11,320 bases of DNA, taken from positions 1-11,320 of the forward strand of contig JADFRO010000064.1 of NCBI GenBank assembly GCA_022561255.1, written 5' to 3'. Below, in pieces: positions 1-6,598 of this stretch. The translations under genes and the position numbers were made by a program. Under the pieces are notes generated by a model. That model ran no database searches, was not told the origin of the DNA, and worked only from the letters and a program-made list of their open reading frames with translations. The stretch is from Planctomycetota bacterium. GTDB lineage: Bacteria; Planctomycetota; Phycisphaerae; UBA1845. The first letter of the stretch is position 1, and each line of letters starts with the position of its first letter.

Positions 1-75
1 ACCCGGGCGGACCGCTCTACCGGGGCCGGCATGGTAGCGGAATTGGCGGCGGCTGTGGACCCCGACCGCGACTGA
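1..75 (+). CDS. Possible 3' end of an unidentified gene (partial)
   Basis: The frame starting at base 1 is open for 24 codons and stops at TGA 73-75. The peptide ends in Ala/Val/Glu residues followed by an Asp/Arg-rich tail, which would suit a protein C-terminus. It would be convergent with the minus-strand gene, whose stop lies at 89-91, leaving a 13-base gap. I do not recognise the family, and another frame stays open longer, so it may not be a gene at all. Confidence 0.3.
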   Translation, partial: TRADRSTGAGMVAELAAAVDPDRD

Positions 76-88
76 ATCCCCGACTGCG

Positions 89-829
89 TCACGCAACGAC
101 GGTGAACTCGCAGAACTCCCCGGTGACCGGGCTCGCGGTGATGCGGGAGGCCTCGATGTTGTCCTTCATTGCCCGTCCGAGCTCGGACAGGAACTCTTCG
201 ATCTGGGTTTGGGCACCTTCGACGATCAACTCCACGCGGCCGTCAGCCGTGTTACCGACCTGTCCCGTGACTGCGAATCGGTGTGCAATCTGCTCAGCCG
301 TGTAGCGGAACCCGACGCCCTGCACGCGGCCGCTGAAGAAGACGGTGTGGCGGACGGGCGTGTCGCCGTCGGTGCAGGTGGGAAGTCCGGTTGAGTCCCG
401 CCGCTTTGTTATTTGGATTTCGCGGCCGCAGTCGCGAAAGCAGACCTCGTCCATGTAGGCCTTGATCAGTAGGATGCCGCGCCCGGTCGGCATTCGGAGG
501 CGGTCGGGCGTGGTGCAGTCGGGCACGGCCTCCGGGAGAAACCCGTTGCCCTGGTCGCGAACGATGAGGACGACCTTCTGCGCCGAGACGGCGTAGCGAA
601 CGGTAACCGTTTTTGAGGCATCGCCTGCGTTTCCGTGGCGGATGGCGTTGTTCAAGGCTTCTTCGAGCGCGAGCTTGACGGCGAAACTGACCTGCTCGCC
701 GTAACCGCACCGGCTAAGCTCGTCGAGTACCTGTTGTGTGACGGCACCGGTCTCGTTGAGATCGCTCTTGATGACGGTGGTCGTGAACGTCGCTTCGTTT
801 TTGGGATCGACGTCGGTCATGGGCTGCAT
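89..829 (-). CDS. RsbW-like anti-sigma/HATPase protein fused to acylphosphatase
   Basis: This 246-residue protein has two complete domains. Residues 15-143 form a GHKL-type ATPase of the SpoIIAB/RsbW class: N-box with E56, E57, N60, N61 and HGN at 65-67, G1 box D92-G94-G96, and G2 box G116-R117-G118. Proteins of this class usually phosphorylate a STAS partner on serine or bind a sigma factor. Residues 160-246 form an acylphosphatase: the signature FSGRVQGVGFR at 165-175, and GN at 192-193 within the second signature. Catalytic R175 and N193 are 18 residues apart, as in the characterised enzymes. Acylphosphatases hydrolyse carboxyl-phosphate bonds. The 15-18 residue linker contains no ATG, GTG or TTG in frame, so this is a true translational fusion. 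ATG at 829-827 has no clear ribosome site, and ATG at 820-818 is an alternative start. The gene follows a STAS gene by 58 bases and is probably co-transcribed with it. Domain calls are secure; the combined function is unknown. Confidence 0.9.
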   Translation of the reverse strand: MQPMTDVDPKNEATFTTTVIKSDLNETGAVTQQVLDELSRCGYGEQVSFAVKLALEEALNNAIRHGNAGDASKTVTVRYAVSAQKVVLIVRDQGNGFLPEAVPDCTTPDRLRMPTGRGILLIKAYMDEVCFRDCGREIQITKRRDSTGLPTCTDGDTPVRHTVFFSGRVQGVGFRYTAEQIAHRFAVTGQVGNTADGRVELIVEGAQTQIEEFLSELGRAMKDNIEASRITASPVTGEFCEFTVVA

Positions 830-887
830 GCGGTCTGTCGCATGGGGGAAACCCGCCCAAAAGAAACGACCGGCCGCCCACCGCGCG

Positions 888-1244
888 CTAGAAAGCGCCC
901 AGCGCCTCCTGCTGAGTACCGTGAATGGTGAACAGTTTGTTCAGGCGCGTGATTTTGAACACTTCGTAAATCTGGGGCGAGATGTCGGAAAGTTTGAGTT
1001 GCCCCTTCTGTTGGCCGACCTGCTTGTTCAAGCTGATCAACATTCCAAGCGCCGCGCTGGAAAGGTGCTCCACATTTTGAAAACTCAGGAGCAGCTTGAT
1101 TTCCTTAACCTCCGAGACGAGCTCTGAGAGCTCCTCTCCGATTCGCGAGATCGAAAGCTCCTCAAGGATCTTGCGGTCCTCGAAGTTGACGACGCGTACG
1201 CCGTCGGAGTCGCTAATCGTGATTTGTGACTTGTTCTCGCTCAT
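888..1244 (-). CDS. STAS-domain anti-anti-sigma-like protein
   Basis: This 118-residue protein is a single STAS domain, the SpoIIAA/RsbV type that binds HATPase kinases and is controlled by serine phosphorylation. The phospho-site loop reads LSSAALGML, with candidate serines S62 and S63. The Asp usual just before the serine in SpoIIAA is replaced by Leu61. The open frame could begin upstream at TTG 1268-1266. ATG at 1244-1242 is preferred because a GAGGAG ribosome site (1260-1255) lies 10 bases upstream and the STAS fold begins directly after it. It is first in a two-gene minus-strand unit, with its likely kinase partner immediately downstream. No PP2C phosphatase, the usual third member of such switches, is visible here. 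Confidence 0.9.
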   Translation of the reverse strand: MSENKSQITISDSDGVRVVNFEDRKILEELSISRIGEELSELVSEVKEIKLLLSFQNVEHLSSAALGMLISLNKQVGQQKGQLKLSDISPQIYEVFKITRLNKLFTIHGTQQEALGAF

Positions 1245-1254
1245 TCGGAGGAGG

Positions 1255-1260
1255 CTCCTC
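1255..1260 (-). promoter_or_regulatory. Ribosome binding site of the minus-strand STAS gene, within a dyad
   Basis: GAGGAG on the minus strand lies 10 bases before ATG 1244. It is part of a perfect dyad, GAGGAG-G-CTCCTC as read on the plus strand (1248-1260). In the mRNA, GAGG can pair with CCUC across a five-base loop and partly hide the ribosome site. Confidence 0.5.
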
Positions 1261-1295
1261 TTCGTCAAGCTCCAAGACGAGTATGCCCGCAGGGC

Positions 1296-1323
1296 AGCTT
1301 ATCGAGACCGTCGCTCCTGTCAA
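1296..1323 (-). promoter_or_regulatory. Candidate promoter for the STAS/HATPase-acylphosphatase unit
   Basis: On the minus strand a perfect -35 hexamer TTGACA (1323-1318) is followed after 16 bases by TAAGCT (1301-1296). The latter matches only half of the -10 consensus. The -35 lies inside a dyad (CCTGT, two bases, ACAGG; 1316-1327), which could be an operator. The site is about 50 bases upstream of the chosen ATG. Confidence 0.4.
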
Positions 1324-1382
1324 CAGGTGCGGGACTGGGAACGTTTCGATAGACGTCCGGTGAAACAGGATGCGCGATGCTC

Positions 1383-1412
1383 TCGACGACGGTTCGGGGG
1401 AGGGGTTATACT
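1383..1412 (+). promoter_or_regulatory. Candidate promoter for the phospholipase C-like gene
   Basis: TATACT at 1407-1412 matches five of six -10 consensus bases. TCGACG at 1383-1388, 18 bases upstream, matches four of six of TTGACA. The start codon at 1473 would leave a leader of roughly 50 bases. No strong ribosome site is seen before that ATG. Confidence 0.4.
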
Positions 1413-1472
1413 AGCGGAGGTTCTTCGCCGGGGGCAGCCGAGGCCGGCCCAGATTACCGGGAACGTTGGTCG

Positions 1473-2414
1473 ATGCGATTGGGAATCAGATCGGTATTGA
1501 TCGTCGCCGTTGCGGCATGGTTGTTGCCCGCGCAGGACGCCCTGGCGTGGGGCCCTGCCATGCACGTGGGGTTGGCCGGCACGATTCTCGAACACCTATC
1601 CCTGCTCCCGGCCGCCGTCGCGGGGCTCCTTGCGCGGCACGCCATCCCCTATCTTTACGGAAACATCGCTGCGGACGTTGTGTTCGCCAAGCGTCTTAGT
1701 CGCGTACGTCAGTCTTGCCATCACTGGTCGACGGGGCTACGTCTTCTCGATTCGGCGGCGGATCCGCCATCGCGCGCGTTTGCGCAAGGCTACCTATCCC
1801 ACCTTGCGGCGGATACCGTGGCGCACGCGAAGTTTGTGCCCCGTCAGATCGTTCTCTGCGATTGCAGTATCAACTTCGGGCACTTCTATTGGGAGCTTCG
1901 TGCGGATGCGATGCAGTCCGATCAGACGTGGTCGCTGGTGCAACGTGTTCTGCAACACGATCACACACGGCACCACGATGCGCTCGCGGGTCAGATCACC
2001 GATACATTGCTCTCGTTCGAGATGAACCGACTGCTCTTCGATCGCATGAACGCCCTTGCGGTACGGCGAGGTTTCCGGCGTACCGTGACGACGTGGAGCC
2101 GCTATTCGCGTTTTGCGCTATCGGACGAGTTGCTCGCTGCATACGCGGATGAATGTCTGGACCGAATCCGCTCCGTGTTGACGTTGGGGCCACGATCGTT
2201 GGTCTTGCGCGAGGATCCCAATGGGACGTCGGCTTTGATGCAGGTCCGCGTTCGACGGCGGGAGGCACGTCGTTTGCGGCGTGGTGGAAGATGTGTTGGA
2301 CGTCGGATGTCAGAGGTCGCAGCCGGTCTTGCGCCGGCGCCGGCGGGTTGTTTCGCTAGTGGGGCCGGTCGCACTCCTGAGGCGGGCACGAACCCACTGG
2401 TGGAACTCGCCTGA
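1473..2414 (+). CDS. Secreted zinc-dependent phospholipase C-like protein
   Basis: This 313-residue protein begins with a typical signal peptide: Arg at 2 and 6, a hydrophobic core at 8-19, and ALA before the cut at 25/26. Cleavage would expose W26. The free N-terminal Trp of Bacillus cereus phospholipase C binds zinc, so this position is telling. The rest of the zinc-ligand set is also recognisable: H31, D68, H83/H84, H110-xxx-D114, H118, and H137-xxx-E141. Family members cleave phospholipid head groups or related phosphoesters outside the cytoplasm; the substrate here is unknown. The open frame reaches back to 1377, but those residues would precede the signal peptide, so ATG 1473 is chosen. 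From about residue 255 the sequence becomes Arg-rich and then Ala/Gly/Pro-rich with no recognisable fold; a frameshift near the end cannot be excluded. It is divergent from the STAS gene and not clearly linked to its neighbours. Confidence 0.8.
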   Translation: MRLGIRSVLIVAVAAWLLPAQDALAWGPAMHVGLAGTILEHLSLLPAAVAGLLARHAIPYLYGNIAADVVFAKRLSRVRQSCHHWSTGLRLLDSAADPPSRAFAQGYLSHLAADTVAHAKFVPRQIVLCDCSINFGHFYWELRADAMQSDQTWSLVQRVLQHDHTRHHDALAGQITDTLLSFEMNRLLFDRMNALAVRRGFRRTVTTWSRYSRFALSDELLAAYADECLDRIRSVLTLGPRSLVLREDPNGTSALMQVRVRRREARRLRRGGRCVGRRMSEVAAGLAPAPAGCFASGAGRTPEAGTNPLVELA

Positions 2415-2518
2415 TAGTCGGGAGCGCCTCGTGCAAGTGCGACCGGTAGCAGGTCTTCGCAAATCACAGGCGCCGGTATGCCGGCTGCTGCGGGGTCGCG
2501 GGCGCGATGTATTTCCTG

Positions 2519-2547
2519 TTGCGATTGGCCGCGGGCCGCACTAAAAT
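2519..2547 (+). promoter_or_regulatory. metK promoter (sigma-70 type)
   Basis: TTGCGA (2519-2524; four of six matches) and TAAAAT (2542-2547; five of six) are separated by 17 bases. Transcription would start near 2554, giving a leader of about 48 bases before GTG 2602. That leader is too short for a SAM riboswitch. A short hairpin (arms GCCGG 2472-2476 and CCGGC 2481-2485) lies upstream but has no T-tract, so it is not called a terminator. Confidence 0.6.
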
Positions 2548-2590
2548 GGGTCGGTAGGCCGGAGTGCGGTCGACGAACCGTAATTGGCTT

Positions 2591-2595
2591 GGAGG
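2591..2595 (+). promoter_or_regulatory. metK ribosome binding site
   Basis: GGAGG ends six bases before GTG 2602. This decides the start in favour of GTG 2602 over the in-frame TTG at 2584, which lies upstream of the site. Confidence 0.8.
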
Positions 2596-2601
2596 TTCAG
2601 C

Positions 2602-3846
2602 GTGCCTAAGAGTAGTGCGACAGAGACGCATCTGTTTACCTCCGAATCCGTATCCATGGGCCATCCGGACAAGGTCGCCGACCAGATATCAGACGCCCTG
2701 CTCGATAGCCTCATCGGCTGTGACCCACAGGCACGCGTAGCGATCGAGACGATGGTGACCACGGGGTTGGCCGTCGTCGCGGGCGAAGTGACCGTTCACA
2801 ATCAGGACGCACAAAACGCGCTGGGCCGCGCCGAGGAAACGGTTCGCGAAACGATTCGCCGGATCGGGTATGACGACCCTGCGGGCGGATTCGATTATCG
2901 AAGTTGCGCCGTGGTCCGCGCCATTCACGAGCAGTCGCCCGACATAAGTCAGGGTGTCACCGCGGGAGAGGGACTGCATTCTGAGCAGGGTGCCGGCGAT
3001 CAAGGCCTGATGTTCGGTTTCGCCTGCGATGAAACCGAGGCGCTGATGCCGCTACCGATCCAGCTCGCACACCGTTTGGTTGAGGATCTCGCAAAGTTGC
3101 GTCAGTCCGGGGAGATTCCCTGGCTTCGACCTGATGCGAAGTCTCAGGTTACGATCGTGTACGAGGGGAACGTTCCGGTGGGGATCGACACCATAGTGAT
3201 TTCGACGCAGCACGCGGAGGAAGCCGTCGATCCGCAAAAGAGTCATAACATGAGCGAAGCCGCTCAGGCTGAGATTCGTGACAAACTCATAAGGCCTGTC
3301 CTGGAGCGCGAGTGCCCGCGGTTTTCGTCCAAGAAGATTACGACGCACATCAACCCGACGGGACGTTTCGTAACGGGCGGACCGCACGGCGACTGCGGTC
3401 TCACAGGCCGTAAGATCATCGTCGATACCTACGGCGGCCGAGGCCGGCACGGCGGTGGGGCGTTCTCCGGTAAAGACCCCTCCAAAGTCGACCGTTGCGC
3501 AACCTATATGGCTCGTCACATCGCCAAAAACGTTGTCGCTGCGGAGCTCGCCAAGCAGTGCGAGGTTCAGCTTGCCTACGCGATCGGCGTCGCGGAGCCG
3601 GTCAGCGTCTATGTGGATACCCTCGGTACAAGCGAAGTTCCAGCGGAGCGCATGGCGCGCATCATTCGCGACGTGTTCCCGCTCAAACCCGCTGAGATTA
3701 TCGAGTATCTTGATCTGCGCCGTCCGATTTACTTTGAGACGGCGCGTCATGGTCACTTCGGCCGTGAAGGAGCAGGTTTTAGTTGGGAGCGGACCGATCG
3801 CGTCAGGGAACTGCGGTCAGCCGCTCAGGTTCTTCAAGCCGTTTAG
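2602..3846 (+). CDS. metK: S-adenosylmethionine synthetase (methionine adenosyltransferase)
   Basis: This 414-residue cytosolic enzyme makes S-adenosylmethionine from methionine and ATP, releasing phosphate and diphosphate. The N-terminal FTSESVSMGHPDK block carries H21, P22 and D23 of the ATP site. The signature hexapeptide GAGDQG is at 131-136, and the Gly-rich loop GGGAFSGKDPSKVDR at 284-298 matches the P-loop-like signature of the family. All three repeats are present, and the length is slightly above the usual 380-400 residues. GTG 2602 is chosen because of the well-spaced GGAGG. The gene has its own promoter and is followed by about 395 bases without a clear gene, so it looks monocistronic. 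It is not linked to an adenosylhomocysteinase gene within the window. Confidence 0.98.
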   Translation: MPKSSATETHLFTSESVSMGHPDKVADQISDALLDSLIGCDPQARVAIETMVTTGLAVVAGEVTVHNQDAQNALGRAEETVRETIRRIGYDDPAGGFDYRSCAVVRAIHEQSPDISQGVTAGEGLHSEQGAGDQGLMFGFACDETEALMPLPIQLAHRLVEDLAKLRQSGEIPWLRPDAKSQVTIVYEGNVPVGIDTIVISTQHAEEAVDPQKSHNMSEAAQAEIRDKLIRPVLERECPRFSSKKITTHINPTGRFVTGGPHGDCGLTGRKIIVDTYGGRGRHGGGAFSGKDPSKVDRCATYMARHIAKNVVAAELAKQCEVQLAYAIGVAEPVSVYVDTLGTSEVPAERMARIIRDVFPLKPAEIIEYLDLRRPIYFETARHGHFGREGAGFSWERTDRVRELRSAAQVLQAV

Positions 3847-4241
3847 ACCGTTCTCCGGATCGCGCGCCGAGATCATGCTTCGGTCCGGATCAAGCCCTAT
3901 AAGTGCCCCCGTGTTCTGAATTTCAAATAGCGGACCAATCGTGTCCCGAATGCAACAGTGTGCGCGACGAGGCGCCGCTGGTCTATCGCCCACCCATGCT
4001 GTGTACGGCTAGCGGCTAATAAAACTTGGGCGCACGGCGGGGATGTTGAGATTGCCGCGCTGGAGCGCTTCGTCCGTTCTTATTGCTGCGAGTTACCGGA
4101 AGCTACATCCGGCACGGCTGCCGGCGGGTCACCACGTCACGACGACCGCAACAGGGCTGAGCAAATCAAGGGCGTTAATGGCATACTCGATAAGGAGTAG
4201 GTGCGGTCGGGGTACGCCCGCACGGAAGGGGTGGTGAAGTT
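3847..4241 (+). other. Intergenic region, about 395 bases, no convincing gene
   Basis: An open frame 3958-4200 (GTG start, 80 codons) has no recognisable domain and no good ribosome site, so I do not call it. Just after its stop, GTG 4201 opens a 14-codon frame whose TGA (4243-4245) overlaps the TTG start of the histidine kinase gene. AAGGAG at 4192-4197 is only three bases before that GTG, which is too close for a good ribosome site. Two hairpins are visible: 4109-4124, and a stem of GTGCGG (4201-4206) with CCGCAC (4218-4223). I see no convincing metK terminator and no strong promoter for the downstream operon, though one is expected here. Confidence 0.5.
4109..4124. other. Short perfect hairpin in the kinase leader region
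   Basis: Arms CCGGCA (4109-4114) and TGCCGG (4119-4124) form a six-base-pair stem with a CGGC loop. No T-tract follows on either strand, so a terminator role is not supported. Confidence 0.4.
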
Positions 4242-6203
4242 TTGACGAACACGTGGCAGGCGGTCCGCAGATTCCTGACCGCTGAGGAGGTTCCTCGGTG
4301 GTTTGGTCTGTCGTTGGTATTGATCTATCTGGTCGGTCTGGGCACCGTTGCGCGCGTGGGCATCTCACTCGCCCGGCGCGACGCGGCGGAGTCGTTCGGT
4401 GAGAGCAGCCGCTACGCTGTGACCCTGTTGGCCGATCGAATCGCGTTCGATGGCGAAGCGCTGGAGAGCGAAGCGGCGAGACTCAGCGCGTTTCGCCGAG
4501 CGCTGCGTGAAATCACGAGCGCGCTACCGACGCGTTCGGCGCGGATCATTCGCGGTCAGCGCGTGATCGCCTCGACGCGTTCCGGCGAAGTGGGCAAGCG
4601 GGTCGAGGACGGACTCGTGGGCGACTGGCGCCGCGGGGAATGCGAAATTACGCTGATCGCAGGCGTAGACGACGGCGCCCCCGACCGTCGCGTTCGGGTA
4701 CCGGTCGTTTCCACTTCCTCAACGGCGTTCTCGTCGCCGGTAGCAGGTGGCGATGGTACGAGTGCATTGACCTACCTGGACGTTGTGTTCCCAGCGGATC
4801 CGACCGCGTCGGCGGGCTTGGCGGACCAAGCAGGAACCCTGGCCGTCGTTCTGATTGTCTTGGGCGCGCTCTTCGTCACCTACCGATGTCTGCGCGAGCA
4901 GCTACGCAGCGCACGCAGGATTGCGAGTCGCCTAACCTTACACCGAGACAGGATCGAGGATGAGCTTGGCTCGCTCCACATCAGCGACGCCGCCGACGGT
5001 GCTACGGTCGGATGGAACCAATTGGTCGCGTTAACGCAGCAGTTGTTGGAGGCCGTTCAACGCTCCGATGCCAATGAGGAGCTGTCACGTGCGCTTCAAC
5101 AATCATCCGGGGGCATTGTCGCTGACGCGCTCAACGCGCTTCCCGATGGCATCGCCTACATCAATGACGATTTGCGCTTCGAATACGCAAACCCTGCGGC
5201 TTGCCGTTTGCTCGGGTGGCGGGCGGAGGATGTTCGGGGCCTGAAGCTCGACGAAGCGGAGTCTCAAGGTGTGGGAGCCAAGATCCTCGCGTTGATCGGT
5301 GAAGCTCGCCAGCCGGACGGTTCGTTCGCGGCGTGTACGGAGCTTGCAACGCCGGATGAGGGGAGCGCGGATGTTAGTGCGTATCGTGTCATCACGGTAC
5401 CGCTTCAGCGGACGCGGCGGGACAACGCGTGTGTCGTCGTCATCCGCGACGTGAGTCAGCAGCTTCGGGCGGAGCGTGCTCGTGAGGAGTTCGTTACGCA
5501 CGTAACGCATGAGCTGCGGACGCCGCTGACCAACATTCGGGCCTACGCCGAAACGCTCTCGGCTGGGATGTTAGACGATCCCAAAGCGATCACGGACTGC
5601 TACAACGTGATTACGAAGGAGACCCGGCGCCTCTCGCGGTTGATCGAGGACATTCTCAGTGTGTCGCAGCTGGAAGTCGGTGCGATCGAGCTTTGCGTGG
5701 ACGATGTCGATCTGAAGGTTCTGTTGGACGAGGGCTTGCGAGATGTTCGTAGCCTTGCGGACGAGAAGAACATCGATGTGCAACTCGTCCTGCCGCCCAA
5801 GGTCGAACCGATTCGCGGCGACCGTGACAAGCTCGCCGTCGTCGTCAACAACTTGCTCGGCAACGCGATCAAGTACACACCCAACGACGGAAACGTCATC
5901 GTCGGTTTCCAACTTAGCGGCGACAATGTGGTGATTACCATCAAGGACAACGGAATCGGAATTGACCCCTCGGAACACGCCCGTATTTTTGAGAAGTTCC
6001 AGCGAGGAAGCAATCCGGAAGTGTCTGAACAGACCGGTACGGGAATCGGACTCTACACCGCCCGCGAGATCACGCGTCGACATGGCGGTGAGATCGAGGT
6101 GATCAGCGAGAAGGGGCAAGGCTCGACCTTTCTCGTACGTCTGCCGCGGCGTGAGAGCCGCGCCGGTGTGATGAGCACGACGGAGGGCGTTGCTCATGGC
6201 TAG
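4242..6203 (+). CDS. Membrane PAS sensor histidine kinase
   Basis: This 653-residue sensor kinase is built as follows. Membrane segment 1 spans residues 21-43, and an extracytoplasmic region of about 150 residues follows that I cannot assign. Membrane segment 2 is at 197-216, then a helical linker (220-290) that may be a degenerate HAMP, then a PAS domain (about 295-405). The dimerisation box has phospho-acceptor H423 in HELRTP. The ATPase has N-box N536-N537 and N541, G1 D569-G571-G573, F-box F583-F586 and G2 G599-G601-G603. All catalytic motifs are intact. TTG 4242 is the start: no in-frame ATG occurs until after the kinase core has begun, and GGGGTGG at 4228-4234 is a fair ribosome site. 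The gene overlaps the response regulator by eight bases, so the pair is probably translationally coupled. The input signal is unknown. Confidence 0.93.
   Translation: MTNTWQAVRRFLTAEEVPRWFGLSLVLIYLVGLGTVARVGISLARRDAAESFGESSRYAVTLLADRIAFDGEALESEAARLSAFRRALREITSALPTRSARIIRGQRVIASTRSGEVGKRVEDGLVGDWRRGECEITLIAGVDDGAPDRRVRVPVVSTSSTAFSSPVAGGDGTSALTYLDVVFPADPTASAGLADQAGTLAVVLIVLGALFVTYRCLREQLRSARRIASRLTLHRDRIEDELGSLHISDAADGATVGWNQLVALTQQLLEAVQRSDANEELSRALQQSSGGIVADALNALPDGIAYINDDLRFEYANPAACRLLGWRAEDVRGLKLDEAESQGVGAKILALIGEARQPDGSFAACTELATPDEGSADVSAYRVITVPLQRTRRDNACVVVIRDVSQQLRAERAREEFVTHVTHELRTPLTNIRAYAETLSAGMLDDPKAITDCYNVITKETRRLSRLIEDILSVSQLEVGAIELCVDDVDLKVLLDEGLRDVRSLADEKNIDVQLVLPPKVEPIRGDRDKLAVVVNNLLGNAIKYTPNDGNVIVGFQLSGDNVVITIKDNGIGIDPSEHARIFEKFQRGSNPEVSEQTGTGIGLYTAREITRRHGGEIEVISEKGQGSTFLVRLPRRESRAGVMSTTEGVAHG
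6182..6186 (+). promoter_or_regulatory. Ribosome binding site of the response regulator
   Basis: GGAGG lies inside the end of the kinase gene, nine bases before ATG 6196. It favours ATG 6196 over TTG 6190. Confidence 0.7.
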
Positions 6204-6567
6204 CATCCTGGTTGCCGACGATGACGCCCACATCGTTCGCGTACTGGCCATTTGGCTTCAGCGCAACGGTCATCGCGTGATGACGGCGCGTAACGGGCGT
6301 GAGGCGTTGGAGCTCATTGAGACGAACGATGTCGATCTGGTGATATCAGATATGAACATGCCCATCCTCGACGGGGCAGGGCTGGCGGAGGCGTTGCGGA
6401 AGGGAATCGGTGCGGACATGCCCATTTTGTTGTTGACCGCACGTTGCGACCACGCGGCCATGCGAGAGAAGCTTGCCCCTTTGAACGTGAGCATCTTCCC
6501 GAAGCCGTTTCTACCCTCGCAACTGGTGGCCGAGGTTGATCGTAGGTTGGGCTCGCCGATCCGGTAG
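6196..6567 (+). CDS. Single-domain response regulator (receiver only)
   Basis: This 123-residue protein is a complete CheY-like receiver with no output domain. The acidic pocket is D8-D9-D10, the phospho-acceptor is D52 in the SDMNMP loop, T81 is the switch Thr/Ser, and K103 in FPKPF is the conserved lysine. The preceding kinase gene overlaps its start and is the obvious cognate phosphodonor. Without a DNA-binding or enzymatic output it must act by protein contact, for example on the HD-GYP protein encoded next or on the pilus/secretion ATPase. Those targets are inferred from gene order only. Confidence 0.93.
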   Translation: MASILVADDDAHIVRVLAIWLQRNGHRVMTARNGREALELIETNDVDLVISDMNMPILDGAGLAEALRKGIGADMPILLLTARCDHAAMREKLAPLNVSIFPKPFLPSQLVAEVDRRLGSPIR

Positions 6568-6598
6568 AGAGAAAAGACCGTAGCGCGGATAGATAAAG

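Noticed and set aside
2415..2601. Possible SAM-sensing riboswitch upstream of metK
   Set aside because: The likely promoter leaves only about 48 leader bases, and I could not find the paired elements of any known SAM riboswitch class.
3052..3756. Long antisense open frame opposite metK
   Set aside because: It lies wholly within a secure metK gene on the other strand, shows no domain, and is expected by chance in GC-rich coding DNA.
3847..3900. Possible metK terminator around the repeated TCCGGATC
   Set aside because: The stems are short and uneven, and no T-tract follows.
3958..4200. 80-codon GTG-started frame in the metK-kinase gap
   Set aside because: It has no domain and no well-spaced ribosome site, and its composition is unlike the neighbouring proteins.
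3847..4241. tRNA or other known RNA gene in the largest gap
   Set aside because: No T-arm consensus, cloverleaf or CCA end was seen on either strand.
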